Source: CAYOUV01 sp963790075 (GTDB lineage: Bacteria > Chloroflexota > Anaerolineae > Anaerolineales > Villigracilaceae). Taken from it: a DNA stretch of 64,000 nt. Position 1 is the stretch's first letter. The number at the start of each line of letters is the position of its first letter. The position numbers and the translations under genes are program-made. Below the pieces are notes generated by a model that saw only the letters and a list, made by a program, of their open reading frames with translations, was not told the DNA's origin and did no database searches. The stretch covers positions 1,302,001 to 1,366,000 of the forward strand of contig CAWBNG010000004.1 in NCBI GenBank assembly GCA_963790075.1, written 5' to 3'. This document shows positions 52,102 to 60,552 of the stretch, one piece after another.

Positions 52102-53166
52102 TTAATACGGTCCGATCGTTTCCCAGATCTTTTGATTCTCACCGATGAAGTCATCACAACGGCGGCAGGCAGCCAGCGCGGGTGGGTGCATGTGCTGGCG
52201 GATAACCTTGTAACCCGCGCCGTTCCAGATCTCAGTAAATGATTGCTTCTTCAAATCACCGAGTGGCGGGATTTGCTCGCGGGTCATGCAGCATACGTAT
52301 ACAAGACCATTGTAGTCGATCAGGCTGTGAGTCCAGGGGGCGTAGCAGGGATGGCGATTGTACCAGCCAAGCGCGTAACGGCCGGCGCGCGCCAGTTTGA
52401 CTTCCTCTTCTGAGCGGCCAAAGGGATAAGCCTGGCGTTCATCCCGGATCAGGCCCAAGTTCAGGCTGCGATCCGCGATACGCGGTGCAATCTCAGCATT
52501 GAACAAGGCAATGTCCCGTTTTCGCATGGAAAGGTATTCGCCACAATGGTCGTCAACTGGGATCAGGTTGATGGCGTCCGCGCCGAGTTCCGCCGCCAGG
52601 TCAGGGAGCCTGGTCAGACTGGTGTAATTGAGCCGGCTGATGACGGTATTGATACGGATAGTAAGCTTGCCTTTATGAGCGTAACGGCGGAAAAGAGTCA
52701 GCGCCTTGGTGGTCTTTTTCCAGGCCCCGTTCACCCCGCGAACTTTATCATGAACCTTACGGATTGGTGAGTCGAGCGATAGGTTGACTCCCCTCAACCC
52801 GGCTTCGACCAATTTCTTGCTCTTGACTTTGTCGATCAATGTACCGTTGGTTGTCATTGTCACGCGGATGCCAGATCGGGTCGCGTACTCCACAAGTTCC
52901 GGGACCTGGGCACGCAACATTGGTTCGCCCCCAGACAGGTGGACCTTCCGGCAGCCCAAGTCAGCCAGTTCGCCGATAATTTCGTGGAACCGTTCCATCG
53001 AGATGGGAGCTTCGCGCTGCTCGCGCCAGTGGTTGCACATCTCACATTTGAGATTACAGCCGAACATCAACTTGATTTTGACGTACAATGGTCGGAAAGC
53101 GCGCCCTTCGAGAACGGTTTGGCGGAAGGCTTCTCTTTCATCGGCGATTTCATCGAGGCTGTACAT
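52102..53166 (-). CDS. Radical SAM/SPASM-domain protein
   Basis: A 354 aa enzyme with the radical SAM cluster motif CNLKCEMC (CxxxCxxC), a GGE motif in LSGGEPML, and a C-terminal SPASM-like region with Cys in HPCYAPW, VYVCC and ACRRCDDF. SPASM proteins modify peptides or other substrates by radical chemistry; a sugar or lipid modification is also possible given the surrounding glycosyltransferases. No precursor peptide gene was seen nearby. It is divergent from the EamA gene (80 bases). Confidence 0.85.
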   Translation of the reverse strand: MYSLDEIADEREAFRQTVLEGRAFRPLYVKIKLMFGCNLKCEMCNHWREQREAPISMERFHEIIGELADLGCRKVHLSGGEPMLRAQVPELVEYATRSGIRVTMTTNGTLIDKVKSKKLVEAGLRGVNLSLDSPIRKVHDKVRGVNGAWKKTTKALTLFRRYAHKGKLTIRINTVISRLNYTSLTRLPDLAAELGADAINLIPVDDHCGEYLSMRKRDIALFNAEIAPRIADRSLNLGLIRDERQAYPFGRSEEEVKLARAGRYALGWYNRHPCYAPWTHSLIDYNGLVYVCCMTREQIPPLGDLKKQSFTEIWNGAGYKVIRQHMHPPALAACRRCDDFIGENQKIWETIGPY

Positions 53167-53235
53167 AATTCATTCCCAGGCTATGATCGGGCGGACAAAC
53201 CGGACTGACTTGGTGTAATTTTATCTCAAAACGGA

Positions 53236-53241
53236 TAGTAT
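53236..53241 (+). promoter_or_regulatory. Leaderless-type -10 box before the EamA gene
   Basis: TAGTAT ends 5 bases before the ATG at 53247, with no ribosome site. Confidence 0.45.
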
Positions 53242-53246
53242 GGTAG

Positions 53247-54122
53247 ATGCGATTTAAAGCCGATCTGACTTTGTTCTTTGTGGCCTTACTGTGGGGCAGC
53301 GCATTCGTGGCCCAGCGTGTGGCCGGGCAGGAAGGCAGCGTGTATTTCTTCAATGCTGCGCGTTTCCTGCTTGGGGCGGCGCTCTTGCTGCCGTTCGCGA
53401 GCAGGCGATTGACTTTTTTAAAACCGCAAGGTTTGTGGATGCTGGCTGGTGGCGCAGTGCTATTTATTGCCAGTGCCCTTCAACAGGCGGGCATCCGCTA
53501 CACAACCGCTGGCAACGCGGGATTCATCACCAGCCTGTATGTGGTGCTGGTGCCCTTGATTTTGCTGGCGGGCTGGCGGGAGCGCCCACACTGGCTGGTT
53601 TTTGTTGGGCTCGTGCTGGCGGTCCTGGGGGCGTTCCTGCTTAGTACCGGTGGAAAATTACGTCTTCAACCTGGTGATGGATTGGAATTTGCCGGCTCAT
53701 TCTTCTGGGCCTTGCACGTGGTCATTTTGGGGAAGTTTGCTAAACGCTACGATCCGCTTTCGTTTTCACTCGGTCAATTTGTAGTTGCCGGTTTGCTTAA
53801 CTTCTTGGCCGGGCTGTTCCTTGAGCAGTTTGGTCTCATCGATCTTGAAGTGGTCCTGGGTGCTGTCATCTACACTGCTATCGTCTCAATCGGATTGGGT
53901 TATACCTTGCAGGTTTGGGCGCAACGCCATACACCGCCAACCGATGCGGCGCTGATCCTGAGCCTAGAGTCGGTTTTCGCCGTGCTGTCAGGTTGGCTGG
54001 TATTGGGCGAACGTCTGGTCTGGATCCAAATTGCTGGTTGCTTTTTGATACTATCCGGTGTGGTCCTGGCTCAGATCCGCTTGCCGCGCGAGATCAAAGC
54101 CAATATCCCGGAAGTTGTATAA
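53247..54122 (+). CDS. EamA/DMT-family transporter
   Basis: A 291 aa membrane protein with ten helices in two EamA repeats. The first repeat has LLWGSAFVAQRVAG and YTTAGNAGFITSLYVVLVPL; the second has LGYTLQVWAQRHTPPTDAALILSLESVFAVL. DMT proteins export or exchange small metabolites such as amino acids. It leads a long same-strand run that continues to 60293, with a 53-base gap before the lipid kinase gene. Confidence 0.88.
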   Translation: MRFKADLTLFFVALLWGSAFVAQRVAGQEGSVYFFNAARFLLGAALLLPFASRRLTFLKPQGLWMLAGGAVLFIASALQQAGIRYTTAGNAGFITSLYVVLVPLILLAGWRERPHWLVFVGLVLAVLGAFLLSTGGKLRLQPGDGLEFAGSFFWALHVVILGKFAKRYDPLSFSLGQFVVAGLLNFLAGLFLEQFGLIDLEVVLGAVIYTAIVSIGLGYTLQVWAQRHTPPTDAALILSLESVFAVLSGWLVLGERLVWIQIAGCFLILSGVVLAQIRLPREIKANIPEVV

Positions 54123-54175
54123 GTTCAGGTTGGATTTGTGCTAAACTAGAAAAAATCCTCGATGGAGTATTGCGT

Positions 54176-55084
54176 ATGCCCGCAAAAGTAATTCTCAATC
54201 CCTATTCAGCACGCTGGGAAGCTCAAGCCCGTTGGCCGGAGGCTGGGGAGGCACTCAAATCTGCTGGTGTGGATTTTGAACTGGATATTTCCGATGGGCC
54301 AGGAAATATAACTGGTTTAGCCGAGAAAGCCGCGCGTGATGGATTTTCTCCGATTATCGCTGCTGGCGGAGATGGCACCATTGGGGAGACCGTCAACGGG
54401 ATGGCCCGGGCGGCAAAATCCGAATCGGAACCCTTGGGGCCTTTCGGCGTGATCCCCTTGGGGACGGCAAACGACCTGGCCGATAACATCAGCCTGCCGC
54501 GCGATTTGAACGAAGCCGCTCGCGTCATTGCAGCCGGTAAAACACGGCGCATGGATTTGATCAGCGCTAACGGACAGGTTTTTGCCAATAATTCTGCCTT
54601 AGGTTTGGAGCCGATGATTACGATCATCCAGGCTGACATGGTCTGGGCCAAGGGCATTTTGCGATATTTATTGGCGGCGTTGACCGGTATCATGCGCAAC
54701 CCACGCTGGGAAGCGGATCTGACCTGGCCTGAAGGCGAATACCATGGACCGCTTAGTCTGATCACCGTTGGAAATGGCGCCCGCACAGGCGGACTATTCT
54801 ATATGACGCCGCATGCCGATCCTTTTGACGGAAAACTTACCTTTGTGTATGGTTTTCGTTCCGGTCGCCTGGCGATGCTGCGCACTTTGCCGCGCGCCAT
54901 GAAACCCGGAGCTGGCAGTTACGTTGAGATGGAAGGGATCAACGAGATCAATGCAGATTGGGTGCGTATCCATCTGCATAGCCCGTCGCCGGCGCATACC
55001 GATGGAGAAATCTTCACGCATGCCATTCAAGATGTGGAGTATCGCGTCCAACCAGGCCGTCTGCAATTGTTGATGCCGGAATAA
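54176..55084 (+). CDS. Diacylglycerol kinase-family lipid kinase (YegS-like)
   Basis: A 302 aa kinase. The catalytic domain has VILNPYSA, GGDGTIGETVNGM (the GGDGT loop) and PLGTANDLADN; the C-terminal beta-sandwich follows. It phosphorylates a lipid or sphingoid-like alcohol with ATP at the membrane. I set the start at the ATG at 54176, where homology begins; the longer frame runs back into the EamA gene. The SMR gene follows after 5 bases. Confidence 0.88.
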   Translation: MPAKVILNPYSARWEAQARWPEAGEALKSAGVDFELDISDGPGNITGLAEKAARDGFSPIIAAGGDGTIGETVNGMARAAKSESEPLGPFGVIPLGTANDLADNISLPRDLNEAARVIAAGKTRRMDLISANGQVFANNSALGLEPMITIIQADMVWAKGILRYLLAALTGIMRNPRWEADLTWPEGEYHGPLSLITVGNGARTGGLFYMTPHADPFDGKLTFVYGFRSGRLAMLRTLPRAMKPGAGSYVEMEGINEINADWVRIHLHSPSPAHTDGEIFTHAIQDVEYRVQPGRLQLLMPE

Positions 55085-55089
55085 TTATT

Positions 55090-55416
55090 ATGCTGGGGTG
55101 GATTTATCTTTTGCTGGCCATTCTGACGGAAGTAGCCGGGACGATCAGTATGAAATTCTCGGAAGGGCTGACACGCTGGCTGCCTACACTTTTACTTTTC
55201 CTGTTGTTTGGCGTGAGTTTGGCTTTTGAAACATTAGCGCTAAGGCAAATCGATTTGAGTGTGGTCTATGCCATTTGGTCGGGCTTGGGGACAGCGCTGA
55301 TCGCCATCATTGGGATATTATGGTTCAGGGAACCATCCACGGCACTGAAATTGATATCGATCGGTCTGATCATTGTCGGTGTGATCGGTTTGAACCTGAC
55401 CATTGGAGCACATTGA
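55090..55416 (+). CDS. Small multidrug resistance (SMR/EmrE-type) transporter
   Basis: A 108 aa four-helix protein. The essential Glu is at position 14 (LLLAILTEVAGT), and LRQIDLSVVYAIWSGLGTALIAIIG is the second conserved block. It exports cationic drugs or guanidinium-like compounds in exchange for protons, as an antiparallel dimer. It is packed between the lipid kinase (5 bases) and GNAT (no gap), so it is part of that operon. Confidence 0.92.
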   Translation: MLGWIYLLLAILTEVAGTISMKFSEGLTRWLPTLLLFLLFGVSLAFETLALRQIDLSVVYAIWSGLGTALIAIIGILWFREPSTALKLISIGLIIVGVIGLNLTIGAH

Positions 55417-55995
55417 GTGATGACAGGCCTGAAGCCTTCGTTCCAGCCTCTGACCACTGAGCGCTGGTCTGACTTTGAACAACTCTTCGGAGCAAACGGT
55501 GCCTGCGGGGGTTGCTGGTGCATGTGGTGGAAGCTGGCAACCAGAGACTTCGATCGTATGAAAGGTGAAGCCAACCATCAGGCCCAACAGGGAATCGTCG
55601 CCTCCGGCACAGTCCCAGGCGTCCTGGCTTATGCCGAAAACGAGCCGGTTGGCTGGTGTGCAGTCGAACCGCGGGGTAATTACCCTCGACTGGCGCGTTC
55701 GCGTGTCATGGCTCCGGTGGATCAAGCTGAAGTTTGGTCGATTACCTGTTTTTTTGTAAACAAGAGATATCGACGCCAGGGACTCACAGTTCAACTTTTG
55801 GGGGCGGTCGCGGAATATGTCAAGGCTCAGGGCGGGAAAATCCTGGAAGGTTACCCGGTCGAACCAAAAGATGACAGGCTGCCGGCAGCATTTGCTTATA
55901 CCGGTCTGGCGTCAGCCTTCAGCCAGGCGGGCTTCGTGGAAGTGGCGCGCCGCTCGGCTACGCGTCCAATATTTCGTTTGCAGATTGGGGATTAG
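55417..55995 (+). CDS. GNAT-family N-acetyltransferase
   Basis: A 192 aa protein with a GNAT acetyl-CoA site (SITCFFVNKRYRRQGLTVQLL, matching the RxxGxG/A-type loop). A Trp/Cys-rich N-terminal stretch (CGGCWCMWWKLA) marks a sub-group of unknown substrate. It starts with GTG directly after the SMR stop (or ATG at 55420). It is co-transcribed with the membrane glycosyltransferase genes that follow. Confidence 0.82.
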   Translation: MMTGLKPSFQPLTTERWSDFEQLFGANGACGGCWCMWWKLATRDFDRMKGEANHQAQQGIVASGTVPGVLAYAENEPVGWCAVEPRGNYPRLARSRVMAPVDQAEVWSITCFFVNKRYRRQGLTVQLLGAVAEYVKAQGGKILEGYPVEPKDDRLPAAFAYTGLASAFSQAGFVEVARRSATRPIFRLQIGD

Positions 55996-55997
55996 TC

Positions 55998-57245
55998 TTG
56001 GGATCCAAGCGCAGGCGAGCGCTACTCGTTGCGGGTCTATTGGGATTGCTTCTGTTGGTGTTTGCAGGCCTGGTCTGGGCCAATACCTTTCTAACAACCC
56101 GCCTTCCGGGCGGCGAGAATTTTCTAATCCCCTGGATGGGTGCGCGTGGTTTCTTGAACGGCAGTGGACCATATAGTTCCGGGATCGCGCAAAGCCTCCA
56201 AACTTTGATCTATGGCCGGACCGCCGTTCCTGGAGCCTACCCCTATTTTGTCGACTATCCATTCCAGATTTTACTTTTTTTCCTGCCATTTGGCTGGATT
56301 CAAAATTTCGTATTTGCGCGGGCAGTCTGGATGGCAGGCCTGGAACTGGCCTTGATCATCCTGATGCTGCTCAATTTTCGACTGGTGGACTGGCAGTTGC
56401 GGCCCCTGACGCTCGGGGTGGTTTTGTGTTTTAGCCTGTTTTCTTTTTATAGCGTTTTTCCTGTGATGCACAGCGAAGTAACGATTTGGTTGGCTGTTTT
56501 GTTTGCAGTCGCATTGCTGGCCTTGCGTTCAGGCTTGGACGAGGTGGCCGGCGCGCTGCTCGTTTTGACTGCCTACAAGTGGGAGGTAACCGGCCTCTTC
56601 TTGTTGTTCGTTTTCGTCTGGACCGTATCCCAGCGCCGTTGGCGCGTGTGGAGCGCTTTTTTGATGACCCTGCTGGTGCTACTGGCTATCGCTTTCATTC
56701 TTTATCCGGGTTGGTTTTTGCCCTATTTGCGCGCCGTGCTGGCTAATTTGCGCGCCGTGCACGGTTTTTCTCCTTCAGATTATTTTAGTCAGCACTGGCC
56801 CGCCATCGGAGCCAACCTCAGCCGGGGTTTGACCTTGGTGCTTGGCATCATCCTATTCCTGGAGTGGCGCGCCGCGCGCGGGACAGATTTCCGGCACTTT
56901 CTTTGGGTGGCTTGCCTGACTCTGGCTGCGACCCCCCTGCTCGGGTTCCGGTCCGAGCCGGCCAATTTCGCCGTCTTATTCCTGCCGTTGATGCTGGTTC
57001 TTCAGATCATTGATCAACGTTGGAACCGCACCGGCCGTTTGATATCCATGGCGGTGCTGATTTCTATATTTGGAGTCTGGTATTTGTACTGGAAGGCTTT
57101 AGAAAGCGGGGTGAGTAATCCGGAATTTTCTGTTTACCTGTTTTTGCCTGTTTTTCTATTTGTCGCCCTATACTGGCTGCGCTGGTGGGCTATCCAACCG
57201 CCACGTGTCTGGTATGACAGCGTCAAGGAGCTGCAGCGCAGTTGA
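55998..57245 (+). CDS. GT87-like polyprenol-sugar membrane glycosyltransferase
   Basis: A 415 aa integral membrane protein with about eleven helices. An Asp/Glu-bearing first loop (PGGENFLIPWMGARGFLNGSGPY) and a downstream DYPFQ stretch match the GT-C fold of the DUF2029/GT87 group, which uses polyprenyl-phosphate sugars at the outer membrane face. It begins with TTG 2 bases after the GNAT gene and overlaps the next gene by 4 bases (TTGA). Confidence 0.75.
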   Translation: MGSKRRRALLVAGLLGLLLLVFAGLVWANTFLTTRLPGGENFLIPWMGARGFLNGSGPYSSGIAQSLQTLIYGRTAVPGAYPYFVDYPFQILLFFLPFGWIQNFVFARAVWMAGLELALIILMLLNFRLVDWQLRPLTLGVVLCFSLFSFYSVFPVMHSEVTIWLAVLFAVALLALRSGLDEVAGALLVLTAYKWEVTGLFLLFVFVWTVSQRRWRVWSAFLMTLLVLLAIAFILYPGWFLPYLRAVLANLRAVHGFSPSDYFSQHWPAIGANLSRGLTLVLGIILFLEWRAARGTDFRHFLWVACLTLAATPLLGFRSEPANFAVLFLPLMLVLQIIDQRWNRTGRLISMAVLISIFGVWYLYWKALESGVSNPEFSVYLFLPVFLFVALYWLRWWAIQPPRVWYDSVKELQRS

Positions 57246-58828
57246 ACAGGAAAAGCTATTTGTTTCTGTTCGTTGTCGGTCTGCTGGTTGCTGTGGGGAT
57301 TTCCAGCCTGCAGTCTTCGCCTGGATATATGGACGCGGATTATTATTATGCGGGTGGCATGCAACTGGCCAGCGGAAAGGGGTTCAACGAACCGTACATC
57401 TGGAATTATCTCGACAACCCGGCCAGCCTGCCACATCCCTCTAATACTTACTGGATGCCGCTCTCCTCGCTTATCGCGGCAGTGGGAATGGTTTTAGGCG
57501 GCAACTCCGCCTTCGCGTATGCGCGACTGGGCTTTATCTTGATCGCAGCGCTGGTGCCGCTCGTGACAGCTGCGCTTGCCTATCAGATTTCACCTAAGCG
57601 CGAGACGGCCGTCCTTTCGGGCCTCCTGGCAGTCTTTTCGGTCTATCACGCGCCTTTTATGGCTACCACCGATAATTTTGCCCCCTGCATGCTGCTGGGC
57701 GGATTATTCTTTCTTGCGCTCACTAAACCCAAGCGTTGGACGGGACTCTGGTTGGGGATCTTGGCCGGATTGATGAATCTGGCCCGCAGTGACGGGCTGT
57801 TGTGGCTGCCCCTGGCTGGGATTTCGTCCATGTACTTGTCCTGGGTGGAACGGGACGGAGCTCCAGTTCGCTCCCGATTCCGACGGTTCGTCTCGGCCTC
57901 GTTGGGTGGGCTGCTGTCGCTTTTCGGCTTTCTATTGGTGATGGGACCCTGGTTCTATCGTAATTTGACTATCTTCGGCACGCTACTGGCGCCGGGTGGA
58001 AACCACCTGTTGTGGTTGACCATTTACGATCAGACCTTTATTTACCCTGCCTCCAGTCTGACCCTGCAGACCTGGTTGCAGGCCGGCTTGGACGCGGCGC
58101 TACGGGTCCGCCTGTGGGCCTTGCGCCAGAATTTACTGAATGCTTTTGCCGCTCAAGGCAGCATTGTATTGTTCCCATTCATTTTATTGGGCCTTTGGCA
58201 TGTGCGGCGCGACTTCCGCGCTAAACTGGCAATGATCGGCTGGCTCTTATTGCTGGTGACAGATACATTGTTGTTCCCCTTTGCCGGAGCGCGCGGCGGA
58301 TTCTTCCATGCTGGGACAGCCTTTCAGCCGTTCTGGTGGGCGCTGGCTCCGCTTGGGTTAGATGCTGTCGTCAGTTGGGCGCGCCAGCGTGGCTGGTTTA
58401 CACCTCAGGCGCATCGCGTCTTTCGGGTCTCGCTGGTCGCTTTACTGGTAGCCCTGACCGTTATGATCGTCCACTTGCGCGTTATTTCGCAAGGTTGGGG
58501 CGTCGAAGACCAACGTTATATCCAGGTCGAAGCATTCCTCCAGGCTCATGGCGCTGCTCCCGATGAGATTGTGATGGTACGCAACCCTCCTGGATACTTT
58601 ATGTACAGCCAGCGCTCGGCGATCGTGACTCCTTACGGTACGGCGGACGTTTTCCTGGCTGCGGCCCATCGTTATGGGGCTAAATATCTGGTGCTTGAGC
58701 GTGAGGGTGCGCTGCCGCCCATCAAACCGTTGTACGAAAATCCGCAGAGCGATTCAGCCTTTACCTATTTGGGTACCGTCAACGGCGTCCGAATCTTTCG
58801 CATTGAACCGGTGATCAATGAACCTTGA
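57242..58828 (+). CDS. GT39-like membrane glycosyltransferase
   Basis: A 528 aa GT-C type protein with about eleven helices. The first external loop has YMDADYYYAGGMQLASGKGFNEPY, with the acidic pair used for metal or donor binding, followed by PSNTYWMPLSSLIAA. The C-terminal 90 residues form a soluble domain. It likely glycosylates lipids or proteins outside the membrane. It starts with TTG within the previous stop and overlaps the next gene by 11 bases. Confidence 0.78.
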   Translation: MNRKSYLFLFVVGLLVAVGISSLQSSPGYMDADYYYAGGMQLASGKGFNEPYIWNYLDNPASLPHPSNTYWMPLSSLIAAVGMVLGGNSAFAYARLGFILIAALVPLVTAALAYQISPKRETAVLSGLLAVFSVYHAPFMATTDNFAPCMLLGGLFFLALTKPKRWTGLWLGILAGLMNLARSDGLLWLPLAGISSMYLSWVERDGAPVRSRFRRFVSASLGGLLSLFGFLLVMGPWFYRNLTIFGTLLAPGGNHLLWLTIYDQTFIYPASSLTLQTWLQAGLDAALRVRLWALRQNLLNAFAAQGSIVLFPFILLGLWHVRRDFRAKLAMIGWLLLLVTDTLLFPFAGARGGFFHAGTAFQPFWWALAPLGLDAVVSWARQRGWFTPQAHRVFRVSLVALLVALTVMIVHLRVISQGWGVEDQRYIQVEAFLQAHGAAPDEIVMVRNPPGYFMYSQRSAIVTPYGTADVFLAAAHRYGAKYLVLEREGALPPIKPLYENPQSDSAFTYLGTVNGVRIFRIEPVINEP

Positions 58829-60293
58829 AGGCCTCGATCGTAGGCGAGCGTGGCTCGTCCTGGCTCTGGCGGTGACTGTCAGTGTTGGGGGCTTTTTGGT
58901 TGCCAGTGCCCTGGTCTACCGCATCGGCTTCCCGCTTGATGATTCCTGGATCCACCAGACGTATGCTCGCAATCTGGCGCTGCGTGGTGAATGGTCCTTT
59001 TTACCGGGGCAGCCTTCGGCTGGCTCGACTGCGCCGTTGTGGTCGTTGCTATTAGCCTTTGGCTTTTGGCTGCATTTGTCCCCCTACATCTGGACTTATT
59101 TTTTGGGGGCGCTGGCCTTCTTCGGGTTGGGTCTCCTGGCTGAAACCACCGCCCGCCGTCTGGTACCCGTTTATCGAAGCCGCATTCCCTGGGTTGGGCT
59201 GTTCATGGTTTTCGAATGGCACATGGCCTGGGCTGCCGCCTCCGGCATGGAAACCCTGCTGCATGCCCTGCTCGTCACAGTTGTACTGACCGCCTTGATG
59301 CTGGATGTGCGGCGCTACCTATTTCTGGGGTTACTGGTCGGTTTGAGCGTCTGGGTCCGCCCGGACGGCCTGACCTTGCTGGGACCGGTCCTCTTGACAG
59401 CCTGGCTGATGGAACCGACCTTTCGAGGACGTTACCAGGCCAGCCTGCGGATTCTGATTGGTTTTGGGGCGCTCTTCGCGCCTTACCTGCTATTTAATTT
59501 GGTCCTGACTGGCACACCCATGCCGAATACTTTCTATGCCAAGCAGGCCGAGTATGTCGCCTGGCAAGCTAAACCGCTGCTTGAACGCCTGGGTGTCTTC
59601 TCGCTGCAGTTTTTTGCCGGACCCAGCCTGATCTTGCTGCCGGGTGCGGTGATTTGGCTGGTCTCAGCTTTCCGCCGCCGGGATTGGGGTACGCTGGCTG
59701 GCCTGGCCTGGTTCGTGGGCTATATCGGCCTGTACCTCTCGCGCCTGCCGGTTTACCAGCACGGACGCTATAGCATGCCGGCCATGCCGATATATTTTTT
59801 GTGGGGCTTGATGGCCTTTTGGGGCTTTGTCTCTGCAGGATTCAAGCAGCGCAATGGCTGGGCTCTCAGAACAGTCTGGAGCGCGGCGCTGTTGATGGCC
59901 GAATTGGGATTCTGGTTGATGGGGGCCAACGGCTACGCCCAGGATGTTGGGCTGATCGAAAGTGAGATGGTGGCATCGGCTAAATGGGTTGCCCAGAATG
60001 TTCCATCCGATTCCGTCGTTGCCGCGCACGACATCGGTGCCTTGGGTTACTTCGACCACCATCAGTTGGTGGACCTGGCCGGGTTGGTCTCGCCGGAGGT
60101 AGTCCCCTTCATGCGCGACCAGGATCGGCTAATCGCATATCTCGACCAGCGTGGCGTGGATTATCTGGTCACTTTTCCGGAAATCTACCCGGAGTTGGTC
60201 GCACACACACAGTTGGTCTACTCAACAGGTGGTAAATTCGCCCGCGAAGCCGGGGCACAGAATATGGGGATCTATCGCTGGGTAAATCCTTAG
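58818..60293 (+). CDS. GT39-like membrane glycosyltransferase
   Basis: A 491 aa GT-C type protein. It has FPLDDSWIHQTYARNLALRGEW with the DD motif in the first loop, SAGSTAPLWSLLL and about ten helices. The C-terminal soluble part includes VPSDSVVAAHDIGALGYF. It resembles membrane mannosyltransferase-like proteins. It ends the operon at a perfect 22-bp terminator. It may act in series with the two preceding membrane glycosyltransferases. Confidence 0.78.
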   Translation: MNLEGLDRRRAWLVLALAVTVSVGGFLVASALVYRIGFPLDDSWIHQTYARNLALRGEWSFLPGQPSAGSTAPLWSLLLAFGFWLHLSPYIWTYFLGALAFFGLGLLAETTARRLVPVYRSRIPWVGLFMVFEWHMAWAAASGMETLLHALLVTVVLTALMLDVRRYLFLGLLVGLSVWVRPDGLTLLGPVLLTAWLMEPTFRGRYQASLRILIGFGALFAPYLLFNLVLTGTPMPNTFYAKQAEYVAWQAKPLLERLGVFSLQFFAGPSLILLPGAVIWLVSAFRRRDWGTLAGLAWFVGYIGLYLSRLPVYQHGRYSMPAMPIYFLWGLMAFWGFVSAGFKQRNGWALRTVWSAALLMAELGFWLMGANGYAQDVGLIESEMVASAKWVAQNVPSDSVVAAHDIGALGYFDHHQLVDLAGLVSPEVVPFMRDQDRLIAYLDQRGVDYLVTFPEIYPELVAHTQLVYSTGGKFAREAGAQNMGIYRWVNP

Positions 60294-60296
60294 CTA

Positions 60297-60344
60297 ATAA
60301 TCGAAAACAAAACCGCCTCGCCAGGCGGTTTTGTTTTCGATTAT
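60297..60344. terminator. Perfect 22-bp bidirectional terminator
   Basis: Two 22-base perfect arms around CGCC separate the GT39-like gene (plus) from the tRNA-Thr gene (minus). The A/T-rich foot gives U-runs in both directions. Confidence 0.9.
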
Positions 60345-60375
60345 ACTTTTCATGAAGATGGGTTGGAACGGCAAA

Positions 60376-60448
60376 AGCCACCGAAGGGATTCGAACCCTT
60401 GACCTGACGATTACGAATCGTCTGCTCTACCAACTGAGCTACGGTGGC
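60376..60448 (-). tRNA. trnT: tRNA-Thr (anticodon CGU)
   Basis: A 73-nt cloverleaf with acceptor GCCACCG/CGGTGGC, D-arm GCTC/GAGC, anticodon stem GACGA/TCGTC around loop TTCGTAA (anticodon CGU, reads ACG), and T-arm AAGGG/CCCTT with TTCGAAT. The CCA tail is not encoded; the discriminator is U. A shared terminator lies downstream. Confidence 0.95.
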
Positions 60449-60552
60449 ACTTTATGTGCGGCGGGATTATACAAGATTCCACCTAATCACGCAAGTTTTT
60501 GGTGGTTCGCCTCGTCTAAGATGTGACAGTCAACCACTTCAGAGGAATTTCC

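Noticed and set aside
52102..53166. RiPP biosynthesis locus around the radical SAM/SPASM gene
   Set aside because: No short precursor-like peptide gene, protease or dedicated exporter lies next to it; the 91 aa zinc protein is not a precursor.
53915..54175. Long N-terminal extension of the lipid kinase
   Set aside because: It runs through the EamA gene in another frame and lacks kinase homology.
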